Shown one piece after another: positions 18,826-28,063 of a stretch of DNA of 55,261 bases. The DNA comes from a virus: positions 1 to 55,261 of IMG/VR virus record IMGVR_UViG_3300009159_000087. The stretch is one strand, 5' to 3'. The notes beneath the pieces are model-generated. The model saw only the letters and a list, made by a program, of their open reading frames with translations, did no database searches and was not told the origin of the DNA. A program made the translations under genes and the position numbers. Position 1 is the first letter of the stretch. Every line of letters starts with the position of its first letter.

Positions 18826-19953
18826 TTAGACAGATATTTCTGCCTTAATATATCTTAATGTTGTTACTGCATTAACTGGTGTATATCTTAATTCAATATT
18901 ACCAGTTCCTGTCCATTGTATTCTTGATAATAATAATGGAGGTGATCTATTTTCAGCTGTAGTTGCTTCATAAATTCCAGTAGAAACTTCTGTAAATACT
19001 GAACTTAATGTGGCGGTTGCAGCCCCACCATTAAAAGTAAATGTATCACCGGCATACATTGAAAATAAACCTTGAATGACTTCATTATGAATTGTGTAGA
19101 TAGTCAATGTTGTTCCATTCCACACAGAAAGTCCACCATTATTTATATAAGGTGAAGAATAATCATTAGATGCTGGGGAATAATATGTCTTAAATGTGCC
19201 TAGTGATTCACCTATTGATCCATATTCAGTGAGATATATGTTAGGTAAATCTACTAATAATCTTAATTCTGATGCTTGAAATTGTGAAGATGTATTTGAT
19301 TGCATTTCAAACTTAACACTTCTTTGTGTTGATGCATTGATTGTTTCTACGACAACTTGATCTGTTGATGATGTTCTAAATGTTGTTATTGCAGCCACAC
19401 CAATACCAGTAGCACCAGCAAAACCAGTAGCACCAGTAACACTCACACCGGTTGCACCTGTTAAACCTACGCCTGTAGCACCTGCTATGCCCGAAGCACC
19501 AGTAACACTTACACCAGTTGCACCTGTTAAACCTACGCCTGTAGCACCTGATAAACCAGTGGCACCAGAACCACCAACACCAGTTGCACCTGTTAAACCT
19601 ACACCTGTAGCACCTTGTTCTCCAGTAGCACCAGGAACTGTTGAGTCGGCACCTGAAGCACCTATTTCACCTATGCCAGAAGCACCTTGAACACCGGTAG
19701 CACCTGGAACCGTTGAATCAGCACCAGAGGCACCCGTTTCACCTATGCCGGAGGCACCTTGGACACCGGTAGCACCTTGAGTACCTGTAGCACCTGAAGC
19801 GCCTTGAATACCTGTTGCACCAGCAGCACCTGAACCAGAAGCACCTTGAGTACCTGTAGCACCACTAGCACCTTGGATACCTGTAGCACCAGGTTCACCA
19901 CTTCCATATTGTATAGTGTTTACGGTATATAAATCACTGGCTACGGTTGGCAT
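18826..19953 (-). CDS. Short collagen-like tail fibre protein
   Basis: A 375-residue protein starting at ATG behind AGGTAAAA. It lacks the KNGLAVG anchor module of the other three collagen-like fibres and begins [22 protein letters not shown]. Collagen-like triplets (GATG, GASG, GVGLTG, GVSVTG) fill about residues 20-185. The rest is a beta domain of about 190 residues whose ends ([17 protein letters not shown] and [15 protein letters not shown]) match the C-terminal domain shared by the 752- and 1165-residue fibres. An insertion between the two halves, including the segment around [21 protein letters not shown], is its own. It probably forms a trimeric fibre ending in a ligand-binding knob. 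Confidence 0.8.
   Translation of the reverse strand: MPTVASDLYTVNTIQYGSGEPGATGIQGASGATGTQGASGSGAAGATGIQGASGATGTQGATGVQGASGIGETGASGADSTVPGATGVQGASGIGEIGASGADSTVPGATGEQGATGVGLTGATGVGGSGATGLSGATGVGLTGATGVSVTGASGIAGATGVGLTGATGVSVTGATGFAGATGIGVAAITTFRTSSTDQVVVETINASTQRSVKFEMQSNTSSQFQASELRLLVDLPNIYLTEYGSIGESLGTFKTYYSPASNDYSSPYINNGGLSVWNGTTLTIYTIHNEVIQGLFSMYAGDTFTFNGGAATATLSSVFTEVSTGIYEATTAENRSPPLLLSRIQWTGTGNIELRYTPVNAVTTLRYIKAEISV
19395..19905 (-). repeat. Collagen-like Gly-X-Y triplets (coding)
   Basis: The triplets GATG, GASG, GVGLTG and GVSVTG repeat through about 165 residues of the 375-residue fibre. Confidence 0.85.
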
Positions 19954-19968
19954 TAATTTTACCTATTC

Positions 19969-20316
19969 TTAAAATACTGTTACAGACGGAGTGACATTTA
20001 CAATTCCCTCTAAAACTCTTGAACGCCACGTATCTGAACCATTGGAGATATAGATATCATACACATATCTTCCAGGAGATATATTAGCTGTTTGTTGATG
20101 TGTTAGATTAAGAATTACTTGACCTTTAGTTGGATCATTTCCAATCCTAGTGGAGAATGTAGCTACAGCATTAGCTGAATAATATGAAGTTCGCATCTGA
20201 GAATTTGCAGTATAACCTGTCAAATTATACGGGGTATTATTAACAGCATCTAATGTAATAGTAACATTAAATGTAGCACCTTTTTCTAGATATAGTTCTT
20301 GATAACCTGTGGCCAT
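19969..20316 (-). CDS. Small beta-sandwich virion protein
   Basis: A 115-residue protein: MATGYQELYLEKGATFNVTI, then an NLTGYTANSQMRTSYYSANA segment, and a C-terminal GRYVYDIYISNG ... VLEGIVNVTP. This pattern is common in small structural proteins of tailed phages and recalls the N-terminal domain of siphophage baseplate upper proteins (BppU). It is all-beta and Ig-like in appearance with no signal peptide or membrane segment. It lies between the glycosyltransferase cluster and the collagen-like fibres and has its own perfect late promoter (20352-20359), pointing to a structural role. The specific function is unknown. Confidence 0.7.
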   Translation of the reverse strand: MATGYQELYLEKGATFNVTITLDAVNNTPYNLTGYTANSQMRTSYYSANAVATFSTRIGNDPTKGQVILNLTHQQTANISPGRYVYDIYISNGSDTWRSRVLEGIVNVTPSVTVF

Positions 20317-20351
20317 ATATTATACTCAAATAAATGATTTTTATATGGTCT

Positions 20352-20359
20352 TATTTATA
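20352..20359 (-). promoter_or_regulatory. T4-type late promoter TATAAATA
   Basis: A perfect late-promoter element on the minus strand, in the 56-base gap between the GT4 gene and the 115-residue gene. It would give a leader of about 30 bases. It suggests that the fibre genes to the left are transcribed separately from the sugar-modification genes. Confidence 0.75.
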
Positions 20360-20372
20360 TGAATTATATGTG

Positions 20373-21515
20373 TTATAGTTCAGTTCCAGGATATAATTTT
20401 CTAGCATAGTTCAAATCCGTTCTATCTGGATTCTCTTCATACCATCCTTTTTTACCATGGATATTTAAAACAGCTTGAAAGTATTCTTCATACATCTTTG
20501 CCACTTTGTCGAGTGAAAAATTCATAGCCCAATCACGACAATTTTGTGGTTTAATCTTATCGATATTCTTGGCAGCCCAACAGAATTCTTCAAAAGTTCT
20601 GCAACGATAACCAGTTACACCATGAATATTATTCTCAGTGAATGAACCCCAATCTGTAGTAATTGTTGGTGTACCGGAAAATAGATTTTCAACTTGAACA
20701 CCACCAAATGGTTCAACATACATTGAACACACAAATGATGCTTTAGCTTTACTCATAAGTTCTCTACGTTTCTCTACATCAGCATAACCTACAAATTCAA
20801 CATGAGGTGGAAACTTTGTGTTATCTGGATTTTGTCCAGCAATCTTGAGTTTAGCACCAATCTTCTCTGTGACTTGAACAGCAATATCAACACCTTTGCC
20901 GGCATAAACTCGACCTAAGAATAGGAAGTAATCTTCCTTAGTTTCAGGTGCAAAGGTAAAGTCATCAGGATCAAAGTAATTGGGGATAACAACATCATAG
21001 AAGTTATTCTTACAAGTTCCTACCGCTGTTAAACCATAGTAAGCGTGCATGATAGCATATGATTCAAAAATTTTAAATCTAGCCCAATGACCACCAGCAT
21101 AACCGATACCAGGTTCTACAGTGATTAAATCTGGATGAGCATCACATACTGGTCTAGTACCTGATCCCCAAAATGGAAGAATGAAATCTTTTGGTTGTTT
21201 ACGAAGACCAACTTCACGAATTGCGTTCTTATAAAACTCTTGATAAGCATGGTCGCCTGTAGAAAATTTAAAGAAGTTCTTACGCCAATCATAGTTACCA
21301 TAAGCAATCTCTAGGTCTTTATTAGTAGTGACTGTTACATGTTCGGTACATGGCACATCAGATTCTTCATGACCATAGTGTATTACTTTATGACCACGTT
21401 CAGTCATCATCTTGCCAAACTTCCACACTTTCTGTGTGTAGGCACAAGCTACATACTCTTTAGATGTTACTGTGTGTGGCAAACCTAGGATATGAAACGT
21501 CATTTTTTCACTCAT
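20373..21515 (-). CDS. GT-B glycosyltransferase (GT4-like)
   Basis: A 380-residue protein. The C-terminal half has the GT4 hallmarks: [17 protein letters not shown] near residue 193, a KLKIAGQNP strand-turn, and an EX7E motif (EPFGGVQVE) followed by [19 protein letters not shown], which binds the nucleotide-sugar donor. The N-terminal half ([22 protein letters not shown]) is the acceptor domain and is typical of phage and bacterial relatives. The start is supported by GGGAG seven bases upstream. It is last of a four-gene sugar-modification block with overlaps or short gaps. Inference: it glycosylates a phage protein such as the adjacent fibres; modification of a host glycan is the alternative. 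Confidence 0.88.
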   Translation of the reverse strand: MSEKMTFHILGLPHTVTSKEYVACAYTQKVWKFGKMMTERGHKVIHYGHEESDVPCTEHVTVTTNKDLEIAYGNYDWRKNFFKFSTGDHAYQEFYKNAIREVGLRKQPKDFILPFWGSGTRPVCDAHPDLITVEPGIGYAGGHWARFKIFESYAIMHAYYGLTAVGTCKNNFYDVVIPNYFDPDDFTFAPETKEDYFLFLGRVYAGKGVDIAVQVTEKIGAKLKIAGQNPDNTKFPPHVEFVGYADVEKRRELMSKAKASFVCSMYVEPFGGVQVENLFSGTPTITTDWGSFTENNIHGVTGYRCRTFEEFCWAAKNIDKIKPQNCRDWAMNFSLDKVAKMYEEYFQAVLNIHGKKGWYEENPDRTDLNYARKLYPGTEL

Positions 21516-21529
21516 TATATACTCCCGAA

Positions 21530-22090
21530 TTAATTATAAATTGCAATACCTGAACCAGAATAGTGGCCTAAATCTGTTAAGTCATACTTTTCTTTATTAA
21601 TAGAATCCCAAATAGATTGCATTGATGGATTTAAATGAATATCATCAAAGAATACAATGCCTTTGTAATCATTTGCGTCTAGCCAGTTTAGAAATTCTCT
21701 TTCAATAATACCATTATGTGGATCAACATCAAACATAATGAGTGGTGATTTTAAAATGTCTTTATCTTCAAAGAAATTACCAACAATGAATTCAATATTA
21801 GATGGTGGATTAAGAATACGATCATCAGGCCATGGATGTATATCATAGGTTACAACTTTATTTGTAGGGTTAGCTGCTAATGCTAGTGCTGACATACCTC
21901 TGAAAGTACCAACATCATAGATTGTAGTGTTATTAAATTGTTCTGAGATCCAACATAAGAGTGCATAGTGGTCACCTTTAGTGTTTACCCACCAACCTTT
22001 GTGTTCCGATATACGTAAATGATCTAAGAACTCTGGTCTAATTTTTAATTCAATATTCCTATTTCTAATCTTTTCAATAAAGTCGGTCAT
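21530..22090 (-). CDS. Class I SAM-dependent methyltransferase-like protein
   Basis: A 186-residue protein with a Rossmann-type SAM-binding motif I ([15 protein letters not shown], DxGxxxG), a following acidic strand ([10 protein letters not shown]), a second strand ([11 protein letters not shown]) and a [11 protein letters not shown] motif where these enzymes keep a metal or substrate site. This resembles the Methyltransf_24 group often found in glycan clusters. Its first codons overlap the stop of the preceding glycosyltransferase-like gene by 4 bases, and GT4 follows after 14 bases. Sugar O-methylation, or a glycan-tailoring role, is inferred from context. It contains no DNA-methylase NPPY or DPPY motif, so DNA modification is less likely. 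Confidence 0.75.
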   Translation of the reverse strand: MTDFIEKIRNRNIELKIRPEFLDHLRISEHKGWWVNTKGDHYALLCWISEQFNNTTIYDVGTFRGMSALALAANPTNKVVTYDIHPWPDDRILNPPSNIEFIVGNFFEDKDILKSPLIMFDVDPHNGIIEREFLNWLDANDYKGIVFFDDIHLNPSMQSIWDSINKEKYDLTDLGHYSGSGIAIYN

Positions 22091-22824
22091 TTTACATATT
22101 TTCCTTGATAGTGTGTTGCTAATTCAGCGTGAGCTGGTGGGTTGTTATAATCGAAACGGTCATTTACTTCAATGTAATTCGGATTGAATACATATTTTTT
22201 ACCACATAATAGATAATACCAAGTTAGAAAACAATCTATCCAGCCTGCTGTTGGATAAACATTGTCTTGAATATGATCCATATTATCTAATAAGAATTGT
22301 TTAATTCTGTAGAAGTTGTTTATGAATGTATCAACTTTTAAGACTGCACCACCTTGTGCGCCATAGCCAATAACATTTGGTTTAACACCAGAAAACTGTT
22401 CGGTGATTCTTATGAACTCATCGGGAAATCCATTAGGGAATTTAGAGCCATCAGGATAACATGTTTTAAATCCAATAACTTCAGCATCATCTGGTATTAC
22501 TAATTGTTTAAATACAATCACATCTTCTTCAACATACATGATATGAGTAGTGTTACATCTCAGACATGCTATATATAGTCGTTCTAAAAAATCGATTACT
22601 TTATCTTTTCTCCAACCAAATGGTTGAACAGGATAACTAAGTTTCTTTTTAGAATAAAAGTATTCTGTATTGTATTTCTTAGATAGATTGCTATAATCGG
22701 CACCACAATCAGAAAGTAAAGCAATATAATTATCAGGATAATGTTTGCGAATATTCTCTAAAACAAAATCAGCTGATTGTAATTGATTAGAGCCAAATAG
22801 AACAAAACTCAAAGAGGACATCAC
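22087..22824 (-). CDS. Glycosyltransferase-like protein (GT-A type, unassigned family)
   Basis: A 245-residue protein. It starts with a Rossmann-like strand (LSFVLFGSNQ), has an acidic metal-site-like motif HIMYVEEDVIVFKQL near residue 95, and a later GGAVLKVDTF segment followed by AGWIDCFLTWYY. This is the layout of small GT-A glycosyltransferases. The longest frame starts at GTG 22824, but an ATG one codon in (22819-22821) overlaps the upstream TGA as TGATG and is the likelier start. It overlaps the methyltransferase gene by 4 bases. Substrate unknown. The assignment is by fold pattern and neighbourhood, so it is moderate. Confidence 0.7.
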   Translation of the reverse strand: MMSSLSFVLFGSNQLQSADFVLENIRKHYPDNYIALLSDCGADYSNLSKKYNTEYFYSKKKLSYPVQPFGWRKDKVIDFLERLYIACLRCNTTHIMYVEEDVIVFKQLVIPDDAEVIGFKTCYPDGSKFPNGFPDEFIRITEQFSGVKPNVIGYGAQGGAVLKVDTFINNFYRIKQFLLDNMDHIQDNVYPTAGWIDCFLTWYYLLCGKKYVFNPNYIEVNDRFDYNNPPAHAELATHYQGKYVK

Positions 22825-24425
22825 AAACCTTTTTTAAGACTAATTAAATAATTTTTGATATCACCATTAGGCATTACATATCGTTTGACTAAATCTGGAT
22901 ACATCATTTCAACCATAGTAAACAAAGCTTCCTCTGTTCCAATGTGACCAGCATCTAATGACTTTCTCATTAACTGAAAATATTTATCATTGAATTTTTG
23001 AATCTGATCTTTAGTCCCACCAAAGATTGTAGCACGACACACATATTCCGGTTTCTTACCAATAGTATCTTGCATAAACTTAATATCAAGTCCATGAATT
23101 TCTGAATTCGTTGAATATGGATAAGATGTAAGTAAGAAATTATCTTTAGTAATTTTTAGAAAGTCGAAGGTGGTGATTGGATCAGTGACACCAAAGCTAT
23201 TATAGAAACCAGAATCAATCCAATAGAATCGTTTTGAACCCAATGGATTTTGAACAGCAACATCTTCAAGTATTGTATTCTTGATTAGAGTGAGTGGTAT
23301 ATAATAAGGATTAATAAGAGGTGAATTCTTAATCCAATCTGATTGATCAATCCAATTGGTGTCTGTTATAACTTTTTGTATATCATTAAAAGGTATTCTA
23401 GTTTCTAAATCTCTTAATGTCAATGATCTACACTCTACACGATTATTAGATGTAGCAATACTCAATTCTTTACGTTTATTTCTAATGTAGTCATGATATT
23501 TTGGATCAGCATAGACAACTAAAGGATTACGAACAGAAAGAAGTTGATCAAGACCTCTAATGTAATGTTCTTCAAAGTCACGATCACCTCTAGAGATATC
23601 AACAGCCATAGTAACTAATGTTACATCAGCAGGATACTCATAGATCCAGTCCATCTCCCTATAGTTAATATAAGGTGCTCTACGATTTCTTTTAAGTTCT
23701 TCTGGTAGAAAATCATATGGAGTTTTAGAATCATCTGGTCTTTGACCAGCCATCTTAGAACAATGATCTCCAAGATGTCTTGCGTATTCACCATTAAGAT
23801 ACACACCTTTGAAACCTAATGCTGTAAACTTACGATCAATGTTCCATTCATTATGCCACTTCTCTACACGACCTAACATAATAAGATCATCTCTACGTCT
23901 GAGATTAGGACTGCCACACCATAGATGCCATGCTACATGATTGTCGGTAATCTTCCATGGTTTCTTCCAAAAGAATTCACCATCGATAAGTTTCTTTTCA
24001 TATGAATCAATACCTTGGAACTCAAACGTTCTCCATGAGATATCAACGACACCGACTTCTCGGTATTTTTGTAGAATAGCTTTTGATTTGTTTAGATAAC
24101 CTGGCTGGCGGAGTTCCCAATCATCTTCAAGATAGAAAATGTATTCAGAATCACAATAGGATACCATAAAATCCATGGCAAACCATTGTGAACGATTACG
24201 TGGGAAACAAATAACATCACAGTCTTTACCATAACGTTCAACAAGAGTTTCAAATACACCAGGCTCGGCTGAGTCATCTAATATAACCATTTTAGTTACA
24301 TAGTCTCTGGTATCATAAAACGATTGGAGTGTTTTGTCTAGAACATCAAGACGATTACATGATAATACAAAGGTGGTTGTGTCTGAATCGGGTTGATCAA
24401 CCGTATGAAATTTCACTTTAGACAT
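22821..24425 (-). CDS. Two-domain glycosyltransferase: GT-A domain fused to HtrL/YibB-like domain
   Basis: A 534-residue protein with two catalytic-looking halves. Residues 1 to about 260 are a GT2-like GT-A domain: TTTFVLSCNRLDVLDKTLQS, MVILDDSAEPG, and the metal-binding segment YIFYLEDDWEL. Residues about 267-534 resemble the HtrL/YibB (WlaTC) family: VTLVTMAVDISRGDRDFEEHY, RFYWIDSGFYNSFG, IFGGTKDQIQKFNDKYF and AGHIGTEEALFTM, an order I recall from that family. It is first in the sugar-modification block, behind an AGAGGTAA ribosome site and a late-type promoter. Two domains in one chain suggest sequential sugar additions. Target inferred, not seen. Confidence 0.8.
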   Translation of the reverse strand: MSKVKFHTVDQPDSDTTTFVLSCNRLDVLDKTLQSFYDTRDYVTKMVILDDSAEPGVFETLVERYGKDCDVICFPRNRSQWFAMDFMVSYCDSEYIFYLEDDWELRQPGYLNKSKAILQKYREVGVVDISWRTFEFQGIDSYEKKLIDGEFFWKKPWKITDNHVAWHLWCGSPNLRRRDDLIMLGRVEKWHNEWNIDRKFTALGFKGVYLNGEYARHLGDHCSKMAGQRPDDSKTPYDFLPEELKRNRRAPYINYREMDWIYEYPADVTLVTMAVDISRGDRDFEEHYIRGLDQLLSVRNPLVVYADPKYHDYIRNKRKELSIATSNNRVECRSLTLRDLETRIPFNDIQKVITDTNWIDQSDWIKNSPLINPYYIPLTLIKNTILEDVAVQNPLGSKRFYWIDSGFYNSFGVTDPITTFDFLKITKDNFLLTSYPYSTNSEIHGLDIKFMQDTIGKKPEYVCRATIFGGTKDQIQKFNDKYFQLMRKSLDAGHIGTEEALFTMVEMMYPDLVKRYVMPNGDIKNYLISLKKGL

Positions 24426-24454
24426 GGATTAATTACCTCTCAAATAATATAATT

Positions 24455-24462
24455 TATTTATC
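24455..24462 (-). promoter_or_regulatory. Late promoter -10 element (GATAAATA)
   Basis: The minus strand reads GATAAATA, one mismatch to the T4 late element, at the end of the S74 fibre gene and about 30 bases before the first glycosyltransferase start. It would place the sugar-modification genes under late control, with the virion proteins. Confidence 0.5.
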
Positions 24463-27400
24463 TACTTATTATACAACTTTTCTTTGAGTGTGTCAATCTC
24501 TGTTTTCAATTCTTTGATTGATTCAATTAAGAAAGCAGATAGTGCTTGATAATCTACAGTCTTGAGACCAGCATCATTAGTTTGTACCATATCTGGTAAT
24601 ACTTGTTCGATGTCTTGAGCAATTACACCATAAGATTTGTTACCATTTTCTTTCCAATTAAATGATACACCCTCAAGTTGTTTAATAGTATCTAAAGCAC
24701 CAGTGACAATTTGAATATTATCTTTAACACTTCTATCTGATAATGATGTAAAGATTACAGCACTTAAAGTACCAGTAGATGGATTATAAGTTAAATCTGA
24801 AGATGAAGTGTAAGCAGTCGATAAAGTACCAGAAGTTGATGAAGCAAATAATGGATATCGTGTAGCATCTGTTGTGATATCATCAGTGATCGTTGCACCA
24901 CCAGAGAAGGTGACATTAGCTGCATATGTAGCACGACCTTTAGTATCAATTGTAATTACTGGAATTTGTGATGTACCACCATATGTGCCAGCAGCTACAG
25001 TAGTTGTTGCTAAACCTATTACTACATTACCAACAACTGCCGTATTAATACCATTAGCTATTAAGTCGCCTGTATTTGCCGTAACTGAAACTCGACCAAA
25101 AGCTACATTAGCTGCTGTATATGCAAGATTAGCAACGTTGAATGAATTATTTGCTTGGGCAAAAGAATTATTAGCTTGTGCAAAAGGTGGAGTTATAGTA
25201 GCTGATAAATCACTAATTTGTGATGATGTGATAACTACACGAACGTTAGCTGCATATGTGGCACGACCATACGTATCATAGGTAACAACAGAAATGGTGT
25301 TAGCATTAGCATATGTGCCAACAGAAACACCTGATGATGCTAATCCAATGAAAGCATTATTACTTGATCTTACTCCGTCAGGACCTGTATTTGCAGTTAT
25401 ACCATTCTGTGTATAGAATCCAAAACCTCTAATCAATGAAGTTGCACTATTAGCAGCAGTGAAAGCAACATTAGTTACATTGAATGAATTGTTAGCTTGA
25501 ATAAAGGCAGCATTAGCTACGTTGAATGAATTATTTGCTTGATTAAATGAAGCGTTAGCGACATTAAATGAATTGTTAGCTTGTAAGAAAGGTGCAACAA
25601 TTACATTGGTGCCGGCAGTTTGAACAAATGCAGTTGTTGCCACCATTGTGCTATTATTACCAGCTGCAGCAGTTGGTGCAGTAGGCATTCCAGACATAGA
25701 TGGTGAAATAAGTTCTGGACCCGTATGTAATACAACCGAACCTGTACCGGTAGATGTTGTAGTTCCTGTACCACCGTCAGCAACAGGAATAGCAGATGAA
25801 AGGCCTGAAACAGTACCACCTGTAAAGTTTGCATCTAAGGTTGATCGATTTAAATTATTAAACGTTACAGTATTTTGTGATGGGTCGGTAGTGAGTGCTT
25901 GAACCAAATAATATTTGTCAGCTGCTTTTCTAAACAAACCAGTATATCTGTTAAAACCACCAGTATTATATGTTCCATAGAAACCAATATCAACAGTATC
26001 ACTTGAAGTATTATTATTAGCTAAATGAATTAATGAATCATTAATATCCACTACTTTAGAATAAATGTATGTTGCTGTACCATTAACTGTTAAGTTACCT
26101 GTTACGGATACATCACCCGAGATAGTACCACCTGATGCACTATATCTTGTATTAGCAAAAGTAAACGCACCGTTAGCAAATGAAGCTGCACTGTTAGCAG
26201 TAACAAAAGCACCGTTAGCAAATGAGGCTGCTGAGTTAGCGGTTGTAAATGCACCGTTAGCAAATGAGGCTGCTGAGTTAGCTTGAGCATAGGCCGAGTT
26301 AGCACGATCAAATGCTCCTGATGTATATACCAAAGTATTAGCGAGATTAAAAGAACCTTGTGCTAGATCATATGATGTTTTAACAGAATTAGGTGTTGCT
26401 GCTGTAGTTGTGCTTGTTGATGATATTGAATCAGTTAATTGAACAATACCAGAACGTGTTGTTGATGATGTTGTATTAGATGTTACAACATTAGCATAAG
26501 CAGTAGATGTATCAGTATTATTTACATCTCTAATACCCCAAGATAAGGTAGATTCATTCCATCTAATAGCTGCATTAGAAGAACCAGAAGGTCTATAATT
26601 TGAGAATATACCATTTTGATTAGTTGCAGCACCAGAATTTAATGTAAATACATCAGAGTTATAAACAGTTACGCCGTTAATTGTAAAATTACCTTGTGCA
26701 GAAATATTTTGAAATGTAGCATTTGCACCAGTAATATCTCCTGTTAATGTTCCACCTGATTTTGGTAAAGCTGCATTAGCGGTAGTAAATACACCATTAG
26801 CAAATGAAGCTGCTGAATTGGCTTGAGCATAACCTGTATTAGCATAAGCATATACGATGTATGCTAAATCATTAGTCGTATTAGCTTTAGTGAAAGCACC
26901 ATTAGCAAATGAAGCTGCTGAATTAGCAGCATTAAAAGCACCATTAGCAAATGAAGCTGCACTGTTAGCTGATACGAAAGCGCCGTTAGCAAATGAAGCT
27001 GCACTGTTAGCAACACCAAAAACTACATTTGTCACATTGAATGCATTGTTTGCTTGAAAGAAAGCTGCATTAGCTACATTGAATGCATTGTTAGCAGTTG
27101 TAAATGCACCATTGGCAAATGAAGCAGCACTATTGGCACGACTAAATGCACCATTAGCAAAACTAGCCGCATTATTAGCTTGAGTGTAACTAGTATTAGC
27201 ATAAGAATATATGATATAAGCTAAATCATTAGTCGTATTAGCTCTAGTGAAAGCACCATTAGCAAAACTAGCCGCATTATTAGCTTGAGTGTAACTAGTA
27301 TTAGCATAAGAATAAATTAAGTAAGCTAAATCATTGGTTGTATTTGCTTTAGTAAAAGCACCATTAGCAAAAGAGGCTGCTGAGTTGGCTTGACTGAAAG

Positions 27401-27833
27401 CAGCATTTAAAAAATCATTATTGAAATTTTTAACAGTAATAGTGTTAGCAACTATATTGTCAACGTTTAAACGACCATAGATTATAGCATTATTAGAAAC
27501 TTTAAGTGAAGCATTAGGACCTATTAATTCAACAATACCATTTGCTGTAAGAACAACTTTGTTTGAACTAGTATTTGAAAGAACTAAACTATCTTTACCT
27601 TCAATCAGACCATAAGATACTATGCTACCTGAAGTGCCAACTTGAACTAAACCTTGAAATAAAGAATTATTAGCAACCACTAAACCTGTTGTTGGTTCAC
27701 TTAAATATAACGTTCCTGTCGGCTTATTAAAATTATCAAAATATAATGTGTTAATTGCATCAACAGCATCATTGGTGATATTGACCCATTCTCCAAAGGT
27801 GTTTGCTAAACTTAAATTTTCTATGACTGGCAT
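24462..27833 (-). CDS. Long tail fibre with heptad shaft and C-terminal S74 chaperone
   Basis: A 1123-residue protein. The N-terminus (MPVIENLSLANTFGEWVNITNDAVDAIN) resembles the attachment end of aquatic T4-like tail fibres. A long shaft follows of AFxxANx heptads (about 140-360, 515-565 and 745-800), interleaved with NTTNDLAYIIYSYANTSY units, a VNGTATYIYSKVVDINDSL beta segment, and a Phage_fiber_2-like MVATTAFVQTAG motif. The last about 95 residues (1030-1123) are a peptidase S74 chaperone with SLSDRSVKDNI at its start, an AQDIEQVLPDMV core and a terminal coiled coil. The S74 domain and the about 60 residues before it are strongly paralogous to the end of the 1582-residue fibre. Confidence 0.88.
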   Translation of the reverse strand: MPVIENLSLANTFGEWVNITNDAVDAINTLYFDNFNKPTGTLYLSEPTTGLVVANNSLFQGLVQVGTSGSIVSYGLIEGKDSLVLSNTSSNKVVLTANGIVELIGPNASLKVSNNAIIYGRLNVDNIVANTITVKNFNNDFLNAAFSQANSAASFANGAFTKANTTNDLAYLIYSYANTSYTQANNAASFANGAFTRANTTNDLAYIIYSYANTSYTQANNAASFANGAFSRANSAASFANGAFTTANNAFNVANAAFFQANNAFNVTNVVFGVANSAASFANGAFVSANSAASFANGAFNAANSAASFANGAFTKANTTNDLAYIVYAYANTGYAQANSAASFANGVFTTANAALPKSGGTLTGDITGANATFQNISAQGNFTINGVTVYNSDVFTLNSGAATNQNGIFSNYRPSGSSNAAIRWNESTLSWGIRDVNNTDTSTAYANVVTSNTTSSTTRSGIVQLTDSISSTSTTTAATPNSVKTSYDLAQGSFNLANTLVYTSGAFDRANSAYAQANSAASFANGAFTTANSAASFANGAFVTANSAASFANGAFTFANTRYSASGGTISGDVSVTGNLTVNGTATYIYSKVVDINDSLIHLANNNTSSDTVDIGFYGTYNTGGFNRYTGLFRKAADKYYLVQALTTDPSQNTVTFNNLNRSTLDANFTGGTVSGLSSAIPVADGGTGTTTSTGTGSVVLHTGPELISPSMSGMPTAPTAAAGNNSTMVATTAFVQTAGTNVIVAPFLQANNSFNVANASFNQANNSFNVANAAFIQANNSFNVTNVAFTAANSATSLIRGFGFYTQNGITANTGPDGVRSSNNAFIGLASSGVSVGTYANANTISVVTYDTYGRATYAANVRVVITSSQISDLSATITPPFAQANNSFAQANNSFNVANLAYTAANVAFGRVSVTANTGDLIANGINTAVVGNVVIGLATTTVAAGTYGGTSQIPVITIDTKGRATYAANVTFSGGATITDDITTDATRYPLFASSTSGTLSTAYTSSSDLTYNPSTGTLSAVIFTSLSDRSVKDNIQIVTGALDTIKQLEGVSFNWKENGNKSYGVIAQDIEQVLPDMVQTNDAGLKTVDYQALSAFLIESIKELKTEIDTLKEKLYNK
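26140..27415 (-). repeat. 21-base coding repeats for AFxxANx heptads
   Basis: Repeated 21-base units encode SFANGAF / TxANxAA heptads. A larger repeat of about 99 bases (NTTNDLAY...YSYANTSYTQANNAASFANGAF) occurs in near-identical adjacent copies around 27165-27330. Confidence 0.85.
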
Positions 27834-27840
27834 ATGTGTC

Positions 27841-28062
27841 CTACTTTAGTAGTAATTGTTTTAATAAATCTTTGATCTCAGACATCTCAGATTTCATTTG
27901 GTTGATCTCAGCATTTACTTTATTTATTTCAGTTTTTTGGTTGTTTAACATCTTAACCTTAGCATAATATTCATCTCTACCAGTGTAGTCTTGATTAATA
28001 AGAGCTCTACTCTGAACATCTCTAACAAAAGTAGAATCATTTACTTTAACTAATTCACCCAT
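27841..28062 (-). CDS. Small coiled-coil virion-associated protein
   Basis: A 73-residue protein: MGELVKVNDSTFVRDVQSRA, a YTGRDEYYAKV segment, then a C-terminal helix (QKTEINKVNAEINQMKSEMSEIKDLLKQLL) with I/V/M/L at heptad spacing, a clear coiled coil. It lies 1 base after the DUF4815 protein and 7 bases before the S74 fibre, so it is co-transcribed and probably coupled. Small proteins of this look sit in the same place in aquatic T4-like phages. An adaptor between baseplate and fibre is possible but unproven. Confidence 0.65.
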   Translation of the reverse strand: MGELVKVNDSTFVRDVQSRALINQDYTGRDEYYAKVKMLNNQKTEINKVNAEINQMKSEMSEIKDLLKQLLLK

Positions 28063-28063
28063 A

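Noticed and set aside
20373-24425. Glycosyltransferase block as a DNA base-modification system
   Set aside because: The enzymes resemble glycan or protein-glycan transferases, not T4 alpha/beta-glucosyltransferases, and no hydroxymethylase or DNA methylase motif is visible in the window.
8171-27833. Diversity-generating retroelement variable repeats at fibre ends
   Set aside because: No reverse transcriptase gene, no template repeat with adenine-specific differences, and the ends are S74 chaperones, not C-type lectin folds.
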